Made by a program: the position numbers and the translations under genes | DNA from: Typhlomys cinereus | Lineage: Eukaryota > Chordata > Mammalia > Rodentia > Platacanthomyidae | NCBI GenBank assembly: GCA_023101885.1 | Contig: JALPQD010000006.1 | Span: forward strand, 15,958,085-16,022,084 | DNA length: 64,000 nucleotides | Direction: 5' to 3' | The notes under the pieces: generated by a model | Told to the model about the DNA's origin: nothing | What the model saw: the letters and a program-made list of their open reading frames with translations, nothing else | Database searches by the model: none | Shown: positions 1 to 11,865 of the stretch, one piece after another | How the letters are laid out: every line of letters starts with the position of its first letter | How positions within the stretch are numbered: the stretch's first letter is position 1

Positions 1-354
1 TAATTATACTACATGCATGGTATAAAGAAGAAACCTCAAGAGGCTGGAAAGAGCATTCCATTATGGCTAGAGAATGAGGAAGATATTGGAGATAATAATG
101 ACTAGAGGAGGTCCTCAGAGATTTGAAGAGATGTTCAGAAGCATATATCTGGTTACCAGAACCAAAATAGCTATTCATGGTATCTTGAGAAAGTATAGAT
201 GGGAGGAACATGGTAGGTAGGGAAGAAAGTTTCCATTACAACTTTCTGTCTCTCTGCTTCCAGAGTCTCCATATATAGTTTAAAAAAAGCTAAGAGAATA
301 AAAAAAGGTGAGAAAGAATTAGAGACAAGAGAATGGACTTCCATTCTCTCTCAT
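1..354. other. Unassigned non-coding sequence
   Basis: I recognise no gene or repeat here. A short perfect inverted repeat sits at 328-349 (10-bp arms, 2-nt spacer). Every reading frame is heavily interrupted. Confidence 0.4.
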
Positions 355-445
355 AGTTTTGAAGGATGGTCCTACTTGGGTTCTAGGGATTGAATTCTAT
401 GATCTCCCAGGAAGAGCATCATGGCACTCCAAATACTCCTACAGA
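355..445 (-). mobile_element. Possible B2/B3-like SINE fragment
   Basis: The stretch reading ttctagggattgaattctat, followed by aggaagagcatcatggcact, resembles the antisense tRNA-like head of rodent B2/B3 SINEs (tgctgggaattgaactcagg, then ggaagagcagtcagtgctct). Only the head region is visible and it is strongly diverged, so the family is a guess. Confidence 0.35.
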
Positions 446-2192
446 GAAGATTAACTGAAATACAGCTTGAGCAATGTGTCAGGCAATAAGAGATTTCATC
501 TTAATAATTTTTTTAAGAAAAATAATTTCCTAATATGACCTTTGTTCCAATCCCCAATTTCTTTCCTTCCCCCTTGAGTGTATGCTTGTATCTGCGTGTA
601 GAATAATTTTACTTCACGACTCCACATGTATACAAACTGACATTTCAGCGAGTAAGTAGCTTTGGGTAATGAGAATTTTTGGAATGAATCAAACACACGA
701 ATAAATCATTGCCAAGCGCTTGGGAATTATTGCTGCACGTGGACTTGGTGTGACCCTGAGTGTGAGATTTGTCATCGGCAATGGAAATGGGCCTGAAAGC
801 AAAAAGGCAGCATGGCCATGCAGAACACCATGAGAAATGAGGCAAAGGGGCTTTGAACATGCGGTTGCCCAAAGCAGTCAGGAGAAATGATTTTTCAATC
901 TGACATAATGGAAGTCCCGAGAGAGATCCATTTTTCATTCTGACATGACTAAGATAATAAGTCAAAAGTTAAAATACATAATATGAGTCCCGACACAAAG
1001 AAAACTATTTTTATTTCAGAAATAGCAAGGTATCCCCTGTTATTTGTTAAGTAAAATGGACATTTCTTTCCTAACGGTAGCAGTCTGGTGACGACAGCTT
1101 CCGAAACAAGCATATTCAAGAGTGGCCATTGAAAAATAACAAGAAAATGGTGCAAAATGAAATTTCGAGTCCCTGTGTAGCCTCTGAGATGAACCTTTCC
1201 TTTGAGAAGTTTCTGTAAAGAAATAGAGATTTCAGTAACAAAGAGGCTGAGACATTCATGATGAGGTGGAAAGAATGTGAAACTACAGCCAGGCTTCCCA
1301 CGGCCTGTTTTCCACCTGGGCTAACAGATGAACGAAGTGTGATTGCTGTCAACATAGCATTGGCATGCTGGACTAGACTGAGGTATAATTTAATTTTGAT
1401 ATCTAAGAACCATGCATAAAACTACTACTTTAAAGTATGACATGAGACATATCATTTTACAGTCTTTATTTTACTGAAAACAATGTAGAATGATACACAA
1501 TTGCTAATGTAGACCAAAAATGTTTAAAATGAAAAACATCTGTATGTACTTAGTAAAGGGGTTTGTTTGAAGACTTCTTTACAAAGCTATCTCATTGCCA
1601 CTGGAAAAGTCTGAATTTGAGCCAACTATATATGCAAAGTATCTTGAGTGATGGAAAAGCCTATCATAATGCATATTGTAGTTTACAGCTTCTTAGGCTT
1701 CCCCTCTTAGTCTTAGAGTTTTTTTATGTTAATCAGACAAGAGTTGCTAAAATGCTTTTCAAAAAAGTAAAATTATTAGTAATCTTTGATTCTCAACTGT
1801 TGTGAACAACAAAAACAAGCACAGCCATTCATGAGTAGCTTCCTGACATAGCCTCAATTTCCATCTATTTTTAGTACCATATTTTGCTGTGTACGTAACC
1901 CTAATTGTAGTGACATTCTTCAATTCTCTGCCAATATGGAAAAGTTCCTTGATTGATTTCTTATAAAGGTACTCATCAGATAGTTAATAACACTCTCTCT
2001 GCTGCATATCAACTCCAATTCTCTGTCAAGATGTTCAAAGCATCTTCTTTCACCTACAGGCTGCTTGCCAATCACACCTTTCCATTAAATAAAAAAACGA
2101 TATTTCTAGAATGGTTCTTTTTACCTCATGTTTTAAAGGATGCTCTTTCTTTCTCTCTCTCTCTTCTTATCCCCCCCCTCTCCATATATATA
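446..2192. other. Unassigned sequence, partly CpG-retaining
   Basis: No gene is recognised. The part at about 690-930 keeps at least six CpG dinucleotides, which is unusual in this AT-rich window, and holds a 20-nt imperfect direct repeat (891-910 and 931-950). The short minus-strand reading frames here show no family resemblance. It could be a conserved non-coding element, but sequence alone cannot decide that. Confidence 0.35.
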
Positions 2193-2230
2193 TAGAAACT
2201 GGTGCAATATATGTATTGCACCAGCTTCTA
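2193..2230. repeat. Inverted repeat (hairpin), 17-bp arms
   Basis: Arm 2193-2209 (tagaaactggtgcaata) and arm 2214-2230 (tattgcaccagcttcta) are reverse complements at 16 of 17 positions around a 4-nt spacer (tatg). In a minus-strand transcript the single mismatch becomes a G-U wobble. The flank is an AT run and a CT-rich tract. The core ggtgcaat/attgcacc loosely recalls palindromic mariner-derived MITEs, but no longer terminal structure is seen. Confidence 0.7.
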
Positions 2231-3957
2231 TTTAACTCCTGTGTTCTCTTTCTCCTTTCAGCTGCCTAATGACTCTTTTCCATTCAAATTGCCAATTCAC
2301 ACTCCGGTCAATAACAGTCTTTCAGTGCTTCAGTAATCTACCACTCTGCATTGCTCTGACTTTCATCTTTTTAGTCATTTCACACTCCTGCTGAATCAAA
2401 AGCTTGCATGACATTTTGTGTGTTTAGGTCTTCTGCTGAACACCTGGAGATTTCTCTGCCTTTCCTATCATGCATGCATTCTTCAACTACGGAGACTCTA
2501 TGTGAATGAAGATAGCAATTATACTCCTACTTCTCCACCCCTGGCTTGGAACTTACAACCATCTTATTACTAATGCATTTGTCCATGATAGAGTTTCTAG
2601 TCATGTTTTATTAAGGAATCAGTCAATCATTACTATACCATTGTTTTCTATAGACCCAAAACTGAAGGGCTCATCTCCATCTTTGATCACAGAAGCTGTA
2701 AGATTCTCTTTTGAAAAATCTGCTCTACCATTTCCTTCCTGTGCTAACATCAGACCTCCAGCCAAAATCTGTCCTGAGAACCAGTTAGTGATCCTGGGAA
2801 TCTGACTCATGAAGGGCCATTTTGGGTGGAGAGATTGGATAGAAGCACAGTATCTTGATAGATATAGAATCTTCAACTAGGATGTGTTAGAATTTGGAAA
2901 AAGTGCATTTCCTTTTTATTACTCCGATGAACAGATGCTCTTCTGAAGAACTAGGAAAGGGAAACCAGGTAAAGTGTAGGTTCTATTCAGCTTGACCACA
3001 GTCAGAGACATAGACTCCCATTGTCATCAAATAGGAGCCTTTTTTCCCTACCCTATGTTACTCACACTTACAAAAAAAAAAAAAAGAAAAAATATAAATC
3101 CCAAAATGCTCTAATATATAGACTTTAAAATGCCCATAGCCTGAGTAGCTCCTTTAACAACATCCAGTCAACATCAGTGCTAGTAGAATGCATGTAATTA
3201 TGGGGAGTTTCCATTCAAGACAGTGAGCTCTTTGGAGCAAAGGTGTTTCACAACCATAGTCCTTATATCCTTCTTTTATACCTCTACTTGACATCCCTTC
3301 CTCTTGTTCTCTTCTTTGTCAGACATGTACTAATGACTCAGAATTGGAAGATTTATATATACACTAAACCATATAACTATTGACCTGACAATACCATAAA
3401 GTTCCCCCTTTGGGAAAATAGGATAGGGAACAAATACTTTGGTTTTCAAGGTTTTTAATTACTACTCATTTATTGAATTTTTCCCTTTGTGATAATTGTT
3501 TTGACATTTTTTGCAAAAAGAAAAAACCTCCCAAATCCACAAATTCTCATATATCCCTACCTAAGAACTCCTTGAGTTGTGTTAACTGCATGGTTGCAGT
3601 GGATTATGTAGTAGTGGTGAGGAGATTGGGAAAGAATACAGCTGCAGGGTTTGAGACTTCAGCATTGTTTTAAATAAGTGGCAATGTCCAATCCTGACCA
3701 CTGTCTTGCCATGGCAGTGGACATGGTATAAAACAACCGTGGTATTTTATCAGTATGAAAAACATAGTACCAATAATATGGGTGCTTAATTTCCTTTAAT
3801 TTCTATTTCACCTTCTTGACAACAACAATTGGTCATTTCCTGTTTTCTGGAAGATGCTTCTTCCATTAATGCCAAAAGAGTGTCAGTTTTTATTGGGCAA
3901 ATGTAAACATGCAGGTCACACAGTTTAATGTGTAAAAGGAGACCGATTATAAATCTG
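2231..3957. other. Unassigned non-coding sequence
   Basis: No gene is recognised. The 99-codon open stretch at 2506-2805 has no family resemblance and an 85-codon shadow on the opposite strand, as expected by chance. A short A-run lies near 3072-3085. Confidence 0.4.
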
Positions 3958-4085
3958 TCTCTGTAAATGGGAAAATAGAGACCCTGAGACACCATGACTC
4001 ATCTGAGGTCATAGGAATGGCTAGTGACAGAACTGCACATTGTCTGTGTGTTGCTGACTCTAGCCCAGAATTCTTTGCAGTATAC
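3958..4085 (-). mobile_element. MIR SINE fragment
   Basis: The order taaatgggaaaatagagacc, ctgaggtcataggaatggct, agtgacagaactgc matches the antisense core of the mammal-wide MIR (gaggaaactgaggc, aaggtcacacagctagt, ggcagagctg). It is old and diverged, as MIRs are. Confidence 0.6.
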
Positions 4086-4149
4086 AAGCTATTGTCATTT
4101 CTCATATGGACTTCAGGCTATGTCTTATTTTATGTGTCTTACTGAGTTG

Positions 4150-4300
4150 ATTCTCATGCTTTGGACTATAGTGAACTAGGCACCATGATTCTCTTTCCAA
4201 ATGTGGAAAATACAAGTTTGAAAGATGAAGAAATTTCTTGACATACATTTTCACACACAAACTAGAATTTGAATTTTGTCTAAGACTAAAAGTCATTGAT
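4150..4300 (-). mobile_element. Possible MIR SINE fragment
   Basis: The series gatgaagaaatttcttgaca, cacacaaactagaatttgaa follows the antisense MIR core order (gatgaggaaactgag, cacacagctag, ggatttgaac) with many changes. This is a weak call. Confidence 0.35.
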
Positions 4301-5079
4301 TTATGAAGTTAGGCTCTATGTTTTATACTAGTTTACAGAGATTTGACTGTTCAAATGTTTAGTGAATCCTGAAGCAGTCATAACTGATCATCATTTTAAA
4401 TATCTTGCTAGTAAAAATCATGACAGTTTTTGCTATAATGAAAAATTACATGTTCAATTCCTTGCTGCACTAAAGGACTTGTGTAGATGTTACTGTTAAG
4501 CCTTGTAGTGTTTCACAATAGCATTACAAATGTGAGACCATGGCAGCCAAAGCATTCTTATTTTCTTTCATAGTTCATGAACATGAAACTGAATAAATAA
4601 GTCATGCTTGTTTTCAAAAATATTAATAATATTCTACTGTCACTATTACTTTTATTCCAAAGGAGGCATGATAGCTTTGAGCAACTCATTATTGTCATAT
4701 TTGTATGTATGTACTATGTTTGTGTGTTTTTATATGTATAATGGTCAGTATTCCTACTGGATGACTTAGAGTTTTATATTTTTGAAATGGCAGTATTTTG
4801 CAGTTTCCCAACCTGACTGTATAGTCTAACCTTGCCTATTACTGCAATAGACATTTAATTCACCATTTAGGACAGGGACTTCTCTGGTACCGCTTACCAA
4901 CCCTCATTTCCCGTATAATCCTTCCTGCCTCTGCATGCCTCCTCTACTCCTGCAATAAAGCACACAATTTTTTCTGCAGGCATCACTAACTCTTCAGAGT
5001 CATGGGTCACTGTTGGGCCATCACTCCAACATGGACAGATATTACAATAAGGGTATGGCTCAGAGGGTCACTGCATCTT
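4301..5079. other. Unassigned non-coding sequence
   Basis: No gene or confident repeat is seen. Reading frames are short and overlapping. Confidence 0.35.
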
Positions 5080-5390
5080 TGCAGCTATTTTACCAGGCAA
5101 CAATTTTCAGAGACTTTTTTTTCTTCTGGATCTGCAAATCATTTCAAATGTTCCTGTCTGTTTCAGAAGTCACTGCCTCCTTTCTTTCAGAAATGCTTCC
5201 CCAAGGTTTCTTGCTCTTACATCTTCTGAAATACATAATAGGTCACTGGAAAAGAATAGTACTAGCTTACATTACCCTCTTACATTTCCAATCACCTTAA
5301 ATCCTTTTAAGTTATTTATGAAGCATACTAATATTGTCTTCTATGGCACAGATAGAATGAAAACTCCCTGATAAGGCATTCATATTTGAA
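5080..5390 (+). mobile_element. Probable L2 (LINE2) fragment
   Basis: The segment cagaagtcactgcctccttt, then cagaaatgcttccccaaggt, then tagaatgaaaactccctgat, keeps the order of the L2 3' region (aaatgtcacctcctcagaga, ggccttccctgacc, tagaatgtaaactccttgag). L2 is an ancient mammal-wide LINE. Boundaries are approximate. Confidence 0.5.
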
Positions 5391-5494
5391 ACATTTTTAT
5401 GTTTTCTTTTTCCATTTTTATATGCACGTATGTATTATGTTTTTGTATATAACCAGTACATATAAATCTGCATGTTTTTCATGTATGTAGGATG

Positions 5495-5847
5495 TAAGTG
5501 TAAGTGTGAGTATGCATGCATGCATATACATGCATGTGAAAGTCCAAAACTGATTCTGAGATTTTGGGAACCACCATCAATCATGTTTTCACCTTATTCT
5601 TTGATACTGAGTATCTAATTAAACCCATACCTGGGGGCTGGAGAGGTGGCTCAGGGGTTAAGCCTCTGCCTTGCAGGCGGAAGGTACTGAGTTCAGATCC
5701 CAGATCCCATGTATAGACGCCAGGCGGAAGCAGGGGCGGCCTGCGCTTCTGGTCCTGGTAAGGCGAAGCCTGTGAATCCCGGGCAGAAGGTGGTGGAGGC
5801 GTCCATGGTGGTTCCCGAATTCGTCGTGGTTCTACACATACACACAG

Positions 5848-5878
<31 letters not shown>

Positions 5879-6118
5879 CGCACGCGCACATATATACGCA
5901 CATGCGCACAGTTGAATAATAATAATAATAAAAAAATTTAAACCCATAGCTGGCTGATAAACTAGTCTGGCTAGCCAATAGGTGATGAGTATTCTATCTT
6001 TTGGGGCTGAAATTATAAGCAAGATGCCACACCAGCCCAACCTTATATGTGGGATCTGAATATTGAAATTTCTGCTTGTGCAACAACCACTTGAACTGAT
6101 GAGCCACCTCCCCAGCCT
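5495..6118 (-). repeat. Older rodent-type interspersed repeat, split by a SINE
   Basis: The sequence 5495-5629 plus 5949-6118 reads as one element. It contains accttattctttgatactga, a middle with ggctagccaataggtgatga and gcaagatgccacaccagccc, and ends gatgagccacctccccagcc, an antisense ID/B2-like tRNA head. The same order is seen in a second copy at 16297-16640. I know similar repeats from rodent genomes but cannot name the family with confidence. The SINE at 5630-5937 interrupts it cleanly. Confidence 0.55.
5630..5937 (+). mobile_element. tRNA-headed, CA-tailed SINE (low-decay copy)
   Basis: The element begins at ggctggagaggtggctcagg. Its RNA polymerase III box A-like part is tggctcagggg and its box B-like part gagttcagatccc. 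A GC-rich body of about 150 bp follows (cctgcgcttctggtcctggt; aagcctgtgaatcccgggca), then a CA microsatellite (about 5848-5876) and an AAT/A-rich tail. An 11-bp exact target duplication, ttaaacccata, flanks it (5619-5629 and 5938-5948). Two further copies of this subfamily lie at 50790-51092 and 53378-53642. Confidence 0.85.
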
Positions 6119-6169
6119 GTATTTAACAATTTCTATCCTTCTCATCTCATCAGTGTAAGATCAGGCTTA

Positions 6170-6330
6170 ATAGGCAGCATGGCCCAGCTATTAATTGCTT
6201 GTGTTCTACACTCTGGTATGGCCACAGTGACTAGTAGCCCTTGGGCCATTCAGCTAATCTCTCAGTTCATGACTGTAAAGTATGAAGAATAACCTCACAT
6301 CCAAAAATTCTTGGGACAATGATATATAAC
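6170..6330 (+). mobile_element. MIR SINE fragment
   Basis: The order cttgggccattcagctaatc, tctcagttcatgactgtaaa, gtatgaagaataacctcaca follows the sense MIR core (cttgggcaagttacttaacc, ctcagtttcctcatctgtaa, aatggggataataa). Confidence 0.6.
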
Positions 6331-7763
6331 TAATACAATACAGATCTTATTCCACACATGCTATTAAATTTATAAATAGTCCTTGTCCTCATGCTAAACA
6401 AATGTTAGAAAAACCATATTTATACATGTGATTCTATTTGATATCCATATTGAGTGCTACATTATATTTCACTTCACAGAGAGTATTTAAGACAGTTTGT
6501 CCTTAAGAAGGGTAACTGTTCCTTATCTAGTGCTGATAATTGCATTCAAGGTAAAAAGACACATCATGGCTAATAAATGAAGAAGCATGGTGTGTGAGAG
6601 TACACTGTTCTGTTCATGAGTTAATCTAGTTCCCAAATATTTTCTGATGCATAGAAAGATTTATTCTTTACATAATTTCAAAATTCATTGTCCCAAATGG
6701 TTTTTAATACTCTGATAGCAAATGAGTAAAAAAAGAAAGTTAACCTAGTATTAGGCAGACTTGGCTTTTAGGAAAATGAATATCTAGGTGTTTAGTGTTA
6801 AATTCAAATTTATTGCTTTATATTTCTTTTTTTAAGCATTCTCCATTTGCTTCATACCTTTTTCTTCATTTGATTTTACAAAAAATTTAACCTTAGTTTA
6901 GAACATTCCCATGATGATTTCCAATTAAAACACAAACAATAATCCAAAAAAGACCTACAGAATATAAAGGGCTACTGAGTGTCCAGGGGGCTATTCATAG
7001 ATTCACAATAGAATCGGCTAATCTGACTAAGAACAGTTCTTCATCCAGCAGTATCCTCATTCACACCATAGCAACAGCAAGAGGAGTCAAAACTTGCTAT
7101 CGCTCAGACGTGATCTAAACAGTCTCTCAGTCGCAAGAATCTGGAAGCTGGACGGTCAAAACTTTTATACAAACTACAATCTAAGACAGGGTGGACCAGA
7201 ATTTCAGCAATAATTATTATTAACACCGTTCTTATTTGACATTTGCTGTCATTTTTCCAATGTCTTCTTAGTATATTTCTTAAGAAGTCAATGTCTATGT
7301 TAAAAATTATAGCAATAATTCAATAACTTACTTAAAGACTTTGAGCAGGCATTTACAAGATCACATACAAGAAACCTTCAGGGAAATGGAACTAAGTAAG
7401 ACTGAGGTATGATAATACCTTAATTAGAATGGTCAGCATCAAGAAAAAAATAAATCTATATAATTTAGGAGAGCCAAAACACTGTGTACTTCTGATAAAT
7501 TATAATTTTATTGCTGACTTAGAAACAATATGGAGATTCCTCAAAAAAGTGACACTGGATTTATAATGCAAGCACGTATTGAAAATATTTAAAAAAAGAA
7601 TTAAAAAGAGAATTTCCAAGATGTATTAACAGACAATCAATGTTAATTGCAGCATTATGACACAAGCCATTAAGTGGAACCATCCTGCATATATATCTGC
7701 AAATGAATAGGCAAAGAAAATATGATATATAAGTACAAAGGAGTATTATTTTACCTTATAAAA
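6331..7763. other. Unassigned AT-rich sequence
   Basis: No gene is recognised and all frames are closed. It is AT-rich with small A-runs. It may contain repeats too old to identify by eye. Confidence 0.35.
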
Positions 7764-7890
7764 GAAAGAAGGGCAAGCTGGATAGAAGACATTTGTAACC
7801 CAAGCACTATGGGAGATGAGGTAGGAGGATGGTGATTCTAAGACCAGTCTAAGCTTCGGAGTAAACAAATGTTATCCCCAAATCAAAATC
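7764..7890 (+). mobile_element. B1-like SINE (7SL-derived), diverged
   Basis: The order gtaacccaagcactatggga, ggtaggaggatggtgattct, aagaccagtctaagcttcgg matches the B1 consensus order (taatcccagcactcgggagg, aggcaggaggat, gaccagcctgggc). An A-rich tail follows. The head is degenerate. Confidence 0.65.
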
Positions 7891-8529
7891 AAATCGGAAA
7901 GGACGGAAATTCTGTCATATGTGTACAACATGGATTAATCTAGAGGATACTGATCTAAGTGAAAGCCACAAAAAAATATTGAGTGATTATCCTAACATGA
8001 AATATATACAAGTCTTATTCCATAAAAACAAAAACTTGAAAGTACTTGCCAATCCATGGGGATGTGTAGAGGCTTATGAAGTGCCAAGATCTTCAATTTT
8101 GCAAGATGAAATAGTGTGCTGTTACTTATTCACACACAAATGTGCATTTGGTTCACACTTCTATGCTATGTACTAAAAATGACTATGTTGGTAAATTTTA
8201 AATCTATTTCTATTTCAGTCAATTTCAAAATGATAGGAAGAAGATATTAGGTAGTTATAGCAATCATAGGTTTGGAGTTTCAAAAGATCTGACTAACATA
8301 TGAGTATAGCAGCATACAAACCATGAAAACATCATCAGACAATTTTTGAGCAAGAACAAAACATTGAGCTTGGCAATAGACACCCGTAAGTATAGTCAAT
8401 GTCATTTCATGGCAATATCTACAGATCGGGAAAGAGGGTAAATAAAGTTATTGACATAAAGACCAGCAGTTTAGTGAAAGTTCTCATTGCCACAGATGGT
8501 CAGTGAGCTTCTAAAGGCTTGTTACATTC
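7891..8529. other. Unassigned non-coding sequence
   Basis: Nothing recognisable. The 85-codon open stretch at 7919-8176 begins right after the B1 tail and has no family resemblance. Confidence 0.35.
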
Positions 8530-9075
8530 ACACTGTGGTTGTGTTGAAACCGTGTGATGAACACCTTAGCTCAATATCCAAACTGTCCAAACCATCTTTG
8601 TGCCTCGCTATCCAGTGTCCTAAACTAGAGTCCTATTATACCATCTTAACTTCTGTATAGGGGAACATGCTACCTCCCCCCATGTTTCTTAGAAACAATG
8701 ACATCTTGTCCACCAATTGACAGACTTCTTTAGACCTGACTAGAGAATCGAAGTATAGAAAACCTGACTGCACACTTGCTCCTGGAACGCTGGGAGCAGA
8801 AAATGATAACCCTCCTCTCTGTCCGTGAATCTAGGGAGTCTGTGTCTCTCAGTCTTGAAGTAAACCCAGCTACTTTCTGTCTGTGTTAACAGGGAATCTT
8901 TGTATGCCTTGCTTTGTATTGCACACTGTATGTACGAAGCTCTATGTGTGTGATATCTATGCTTCCTAATAAAAGTAGCTACAGAGCACTACAAGGAGCT
9001 TCAGTGTGCTAAATAGCTTAAGTTCTCTGGCTATTGTGAATTAAACTCGTATCATCAGATCTTGGCAATGTTACG
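8530..9075 (+). repeat. Possible solo LTR of an endogenous retrovirus
   Basis: The composition recalls a retroviral LTR: a C-rich stretch with cctcctctctgtccgtgaat, then gtgtctctcagtcttgaagt leading to an aataaa at about 8970. The complexity and CpG content differ from the flanks. I could not find TG...CA ends or a target duplication, so limits and identity are uncertain. No internal retroviral genes are present. Confidence 0.25.
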
Positions 9076-10634
9076 GGCATAGTGGGCAGCTACACTTTCC
9101 AGAAATATCAAAGAACCCGATCATTCCACCCCAGAATGCATTTTGCAAAAGATCACAACCTTGTTATTAGAAAAGAAAAAAAAAAGATTGTAACTATGTA
9201 ACAGAAATCCCATTTGTGAACCTGTGTTTGACATTTTAAAATAATTTCAGGAAAGGGAAGCTCAGTGCATAAAGTTTAAGAGAATGAAACAGTAAATAAA
9301 TAAGTAAATAAATGCCACCACCCACTGAATATGGGCTGGAAAGCAAATAAATAGAGCTGCTTGCACCCTCAAAATCAATTAGGTTTCCTCATAAGAGAGA
9401 TCTATTGCTCAGATAAATCAAAAATCAAACTAGAATTTTTAGGAATTTTCCAGAACAAAGCGGTTTAAGAAAAAAAAAAATCTTCCACAAGGTACTGTAT
9501 TTCATAGTCCCACTGATAAGAAAGAACCAAGGACATGCAGAGTCTTCACTACTCCTTTACAAAATCTCCCAGCAGATAGTCCCCAAGGAAATAAAATCGG
9601 CCTTATTTCTTTGCCCACCTGTAGTGAACTTTAACGTTGGTCTATATGTATCGAAGAATCTTAAGTTCATTTCCCTCTGGGGAAGGATGCAGCATATGGT
9701 CTCCTCAGAAGGCAAACATTTATTTAAACTGTAAATCTTAGAGGAATTCTTTCATTTTATTTCTGGATTTGTTTCCTTTGATCCCGAAAGTAATTAACTT
9801 CCACTGGCAGCTAATTATAAGTGATGCAAAATCAGAACCTATACAGTTGTTTGGCATAGGCTTGAAAAACTGGTTTTTAATTGAAAAAGTCTTTTTGTGC
9901 TATGCATTTCACTCCATTTCGCTCTGTAGTTATTGCCCAGGATTTGTATTATAATCATGACCTTTCATCTAATGACAGAATCTCACACAGAGGAAAAAAA
10001 AATAATTGTTAAACAGAGAGAGACACTGGGGCGACAAGAGAGAAATGAGAGAGGCTGGGCAGGAGAAGAAGCCGCATGCGAAGAACTACACTCGAATCCA
10101 CTCCCCACCTTTCACCACCACACCCCATCAGCACTCCCGTGAAACAAACCCACATGCTCTACATTCAGGGCAAACCTCCTCTTCAAATTTATTTCAGATG
10201 GAGATCATTTCCCAAAAGATAATGTAGGATAGGCAAGAGCTGTGGGTAAAAATAATTGAGGTCAGGGGTGCTACTTACTGCTCCATGTTAGTACTAGTCA
10301 TTAGGACCTTAGATGAATCAGAAAGTTAATGACCTACCAGTTAAATGACCCTAATCATACCTCCTCTTCCCTGAAAATGACCCTGACAAAAACTCACCCA
10401 CGCTTCTTGTCGACCCTTTTACAGAAGAAAAGTCAGACACCCTTTAAAAATATTCATTGTCTGCACATAGTATATATACTGTACTGATTTAGCTTAAAGA
10501 AAAATAAACAAATAAAACACGAAAAGGACACTTGGAATCTGTATTTCTGAACAAGCCTATCCATAACATACTGAAAATACCCATAACAAACTGAATATGG
10601 TCCATAAAATGAGAAAACAAACTTCAATTTGCTA
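9076..10634. other. Unassigned non-coding sequence
   Basis: No gene is recognised. It contains simple TAAA-type runs near 9290-9312. Open stretches here are under 80 codons and overlap one another. Confidence 0.35.
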
Positions 10635-10662
10635 ATCAGAGAGAGAGAGAGAGAGAGAGAGA
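10635..10662. repeat. (GA)n microsatellite
   Basis: A short uninterrupted GA repeat. Confidence 0.9.
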
Positions 10663-10870
10663 TCCTAATCTGACAATTCATCAAAAGTGGCTACAGGATG
10701 TGATATCTAGTGCCTTCTTTAGGTTATATCAAGTTAAAACAGGAAAAAATAATATTTTTGAAACTTGTCAGTTTGCCGCCATTCAAATATCACTTGTAAT
10801 TTACTTTTAGGAACTTTGCCCAGTCACAAATCAATGCATGAAACAGTTATCTTCACATTTCCTATAATAT

Positions 10871-10975
10871 TAATTTTTGAGTCAGTGTCTTGCTATGCAG
10901 CCCAGAGTAGCTTGAAATTTTCAAGCCTCCTGCCTCAGCTTCCTGAGTGCTGTATGTGTTGCTGTTTCTGGTGAC
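10871..10975 (-). mobile_element. B1-like SINE, antisense
   Basis: The order gagtcagtgtcttgctatgc, agcccagagtagcttgaaat, cctcctgcctcagcttcctg, agtgctgtatgtgttgctgt matches antisense B1 (gagacagggtctctctatgt, agccctggctg, cctgcctctgcctcccaagt, gctgggatta). Confidence 0.7.
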
Positions 10976-11411
10976 TTCTTATGAAAGTACTGATCAAGGC
11001 AGTAGACTATGTTTTCAGAAAAACATGAAAATTTTCTTTACAAATAAAAGGGAAATATTCACTTCATCTAAAGAATTGAAATGCTGCTTTTAGTGACACT
11101 GTGAGCTTCATAAAACATTTCTATTGCTTTTATCATTTCTTCAAGGGAGCTCAGGCTAAATACATGATTCACAATTGTTTTAGGCTTATTGTTTTAGGTT
11201 CCTTAAAGATTGCTACAATAAATACCTGACTTAAGCAATTAAGCAAGGAGAAATATTCAATTTGAAATGTTCATATTACAGTCCATCACAGTGACAAACT
11301 TACAGTGGCAAGAACCTGATTCAGCCGGTCACATCACCTCCACAAGCAAGAGCAGAGAGAAATAGATCTGTTTTCTTGTTTTATCACTCTCTTCACTTTT
11401 AGAACTTATAA

Positions 11412-11617
11412 GAAACTGAAGCTGGTGATTTAGTTCAGCTGGTAAGGTACTTCTGCATGAGACTCTGAATTCAATCCCTGGCACTGCATAAAATAGATCG
11501 TCTATGATCACAGCAAAAGGAAGTGGAGGCAGGAGGATCAGGAACTGAAGGTCAACCTTGGATTCATATCGAGTTTGAGGCCATGTTGTGTTACATGAGG
11601 ATGAGTCTCAAAAAAAA
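11412..11617 (+). mobile_element. B4-like SINE (ID head fused to B1 half)
   Basis: The first part is ID-like: gctggtgatttagttcagct, ggtaaggtacttctgcatga, gaattcaatccctggcactg. The second half is B1-like: gaggcaggaggatcaggaac, then gagtttgaggccatgttgtg, tctcaaaaaaaag. This tRNA/7SL fusion is the plan of the rodent B4 family. Confidence 0.65.
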
Positions 11618-11865
11618 GGGAAGAAAGTGAGGGAGTATGGAAGGAAGGGAGATAGAGGAAAAGAAAGGGAGGGTGGAGGTAAAGGAAGATGGAGAGAAGG
11701 AATGGAGAGAGAGGGAAGAAAAAAGTAAGGGAGGGTAGAAGGTAGGAAAAGGAAAGAAGGAAGTAAAGGAGGGAGGAGGGGAGGAAATAGGAGAGGGATA
11801 GAAATTAGAAGGAAGGGGGGAAGGGAGAAAGAAAAAGGAAACAGAAAAGAAAAATAAATATGAAG
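11618..11865 (+). repeat. Polypurine (G+A) low-complexity tract
   Basis: About 250 bp of nearly pure purine on the plus strand, made of irregular ggaa, gaaa and ggga units. It follows the A-tail of the B4-like SINE and may have grown from it. Confidence 0.85.

Noticed and set aside
645..965. 106-codon minus-strand frame
   Set aside because: No family resemblance; the interesting property there is CpG retention, reported separately.
5630..5720. tRNA gene (box A and box B-like sequence)
   Set aside because: It is the tRNA-like head of a SINE; no cloverleaf can be drawn and an element body and tail follow.
5581..6145. 150- and 106-codon frames with Cys-Val runs
   Set aside because: They lie in the SINE and its CA repeat and cross an insertion boundary.
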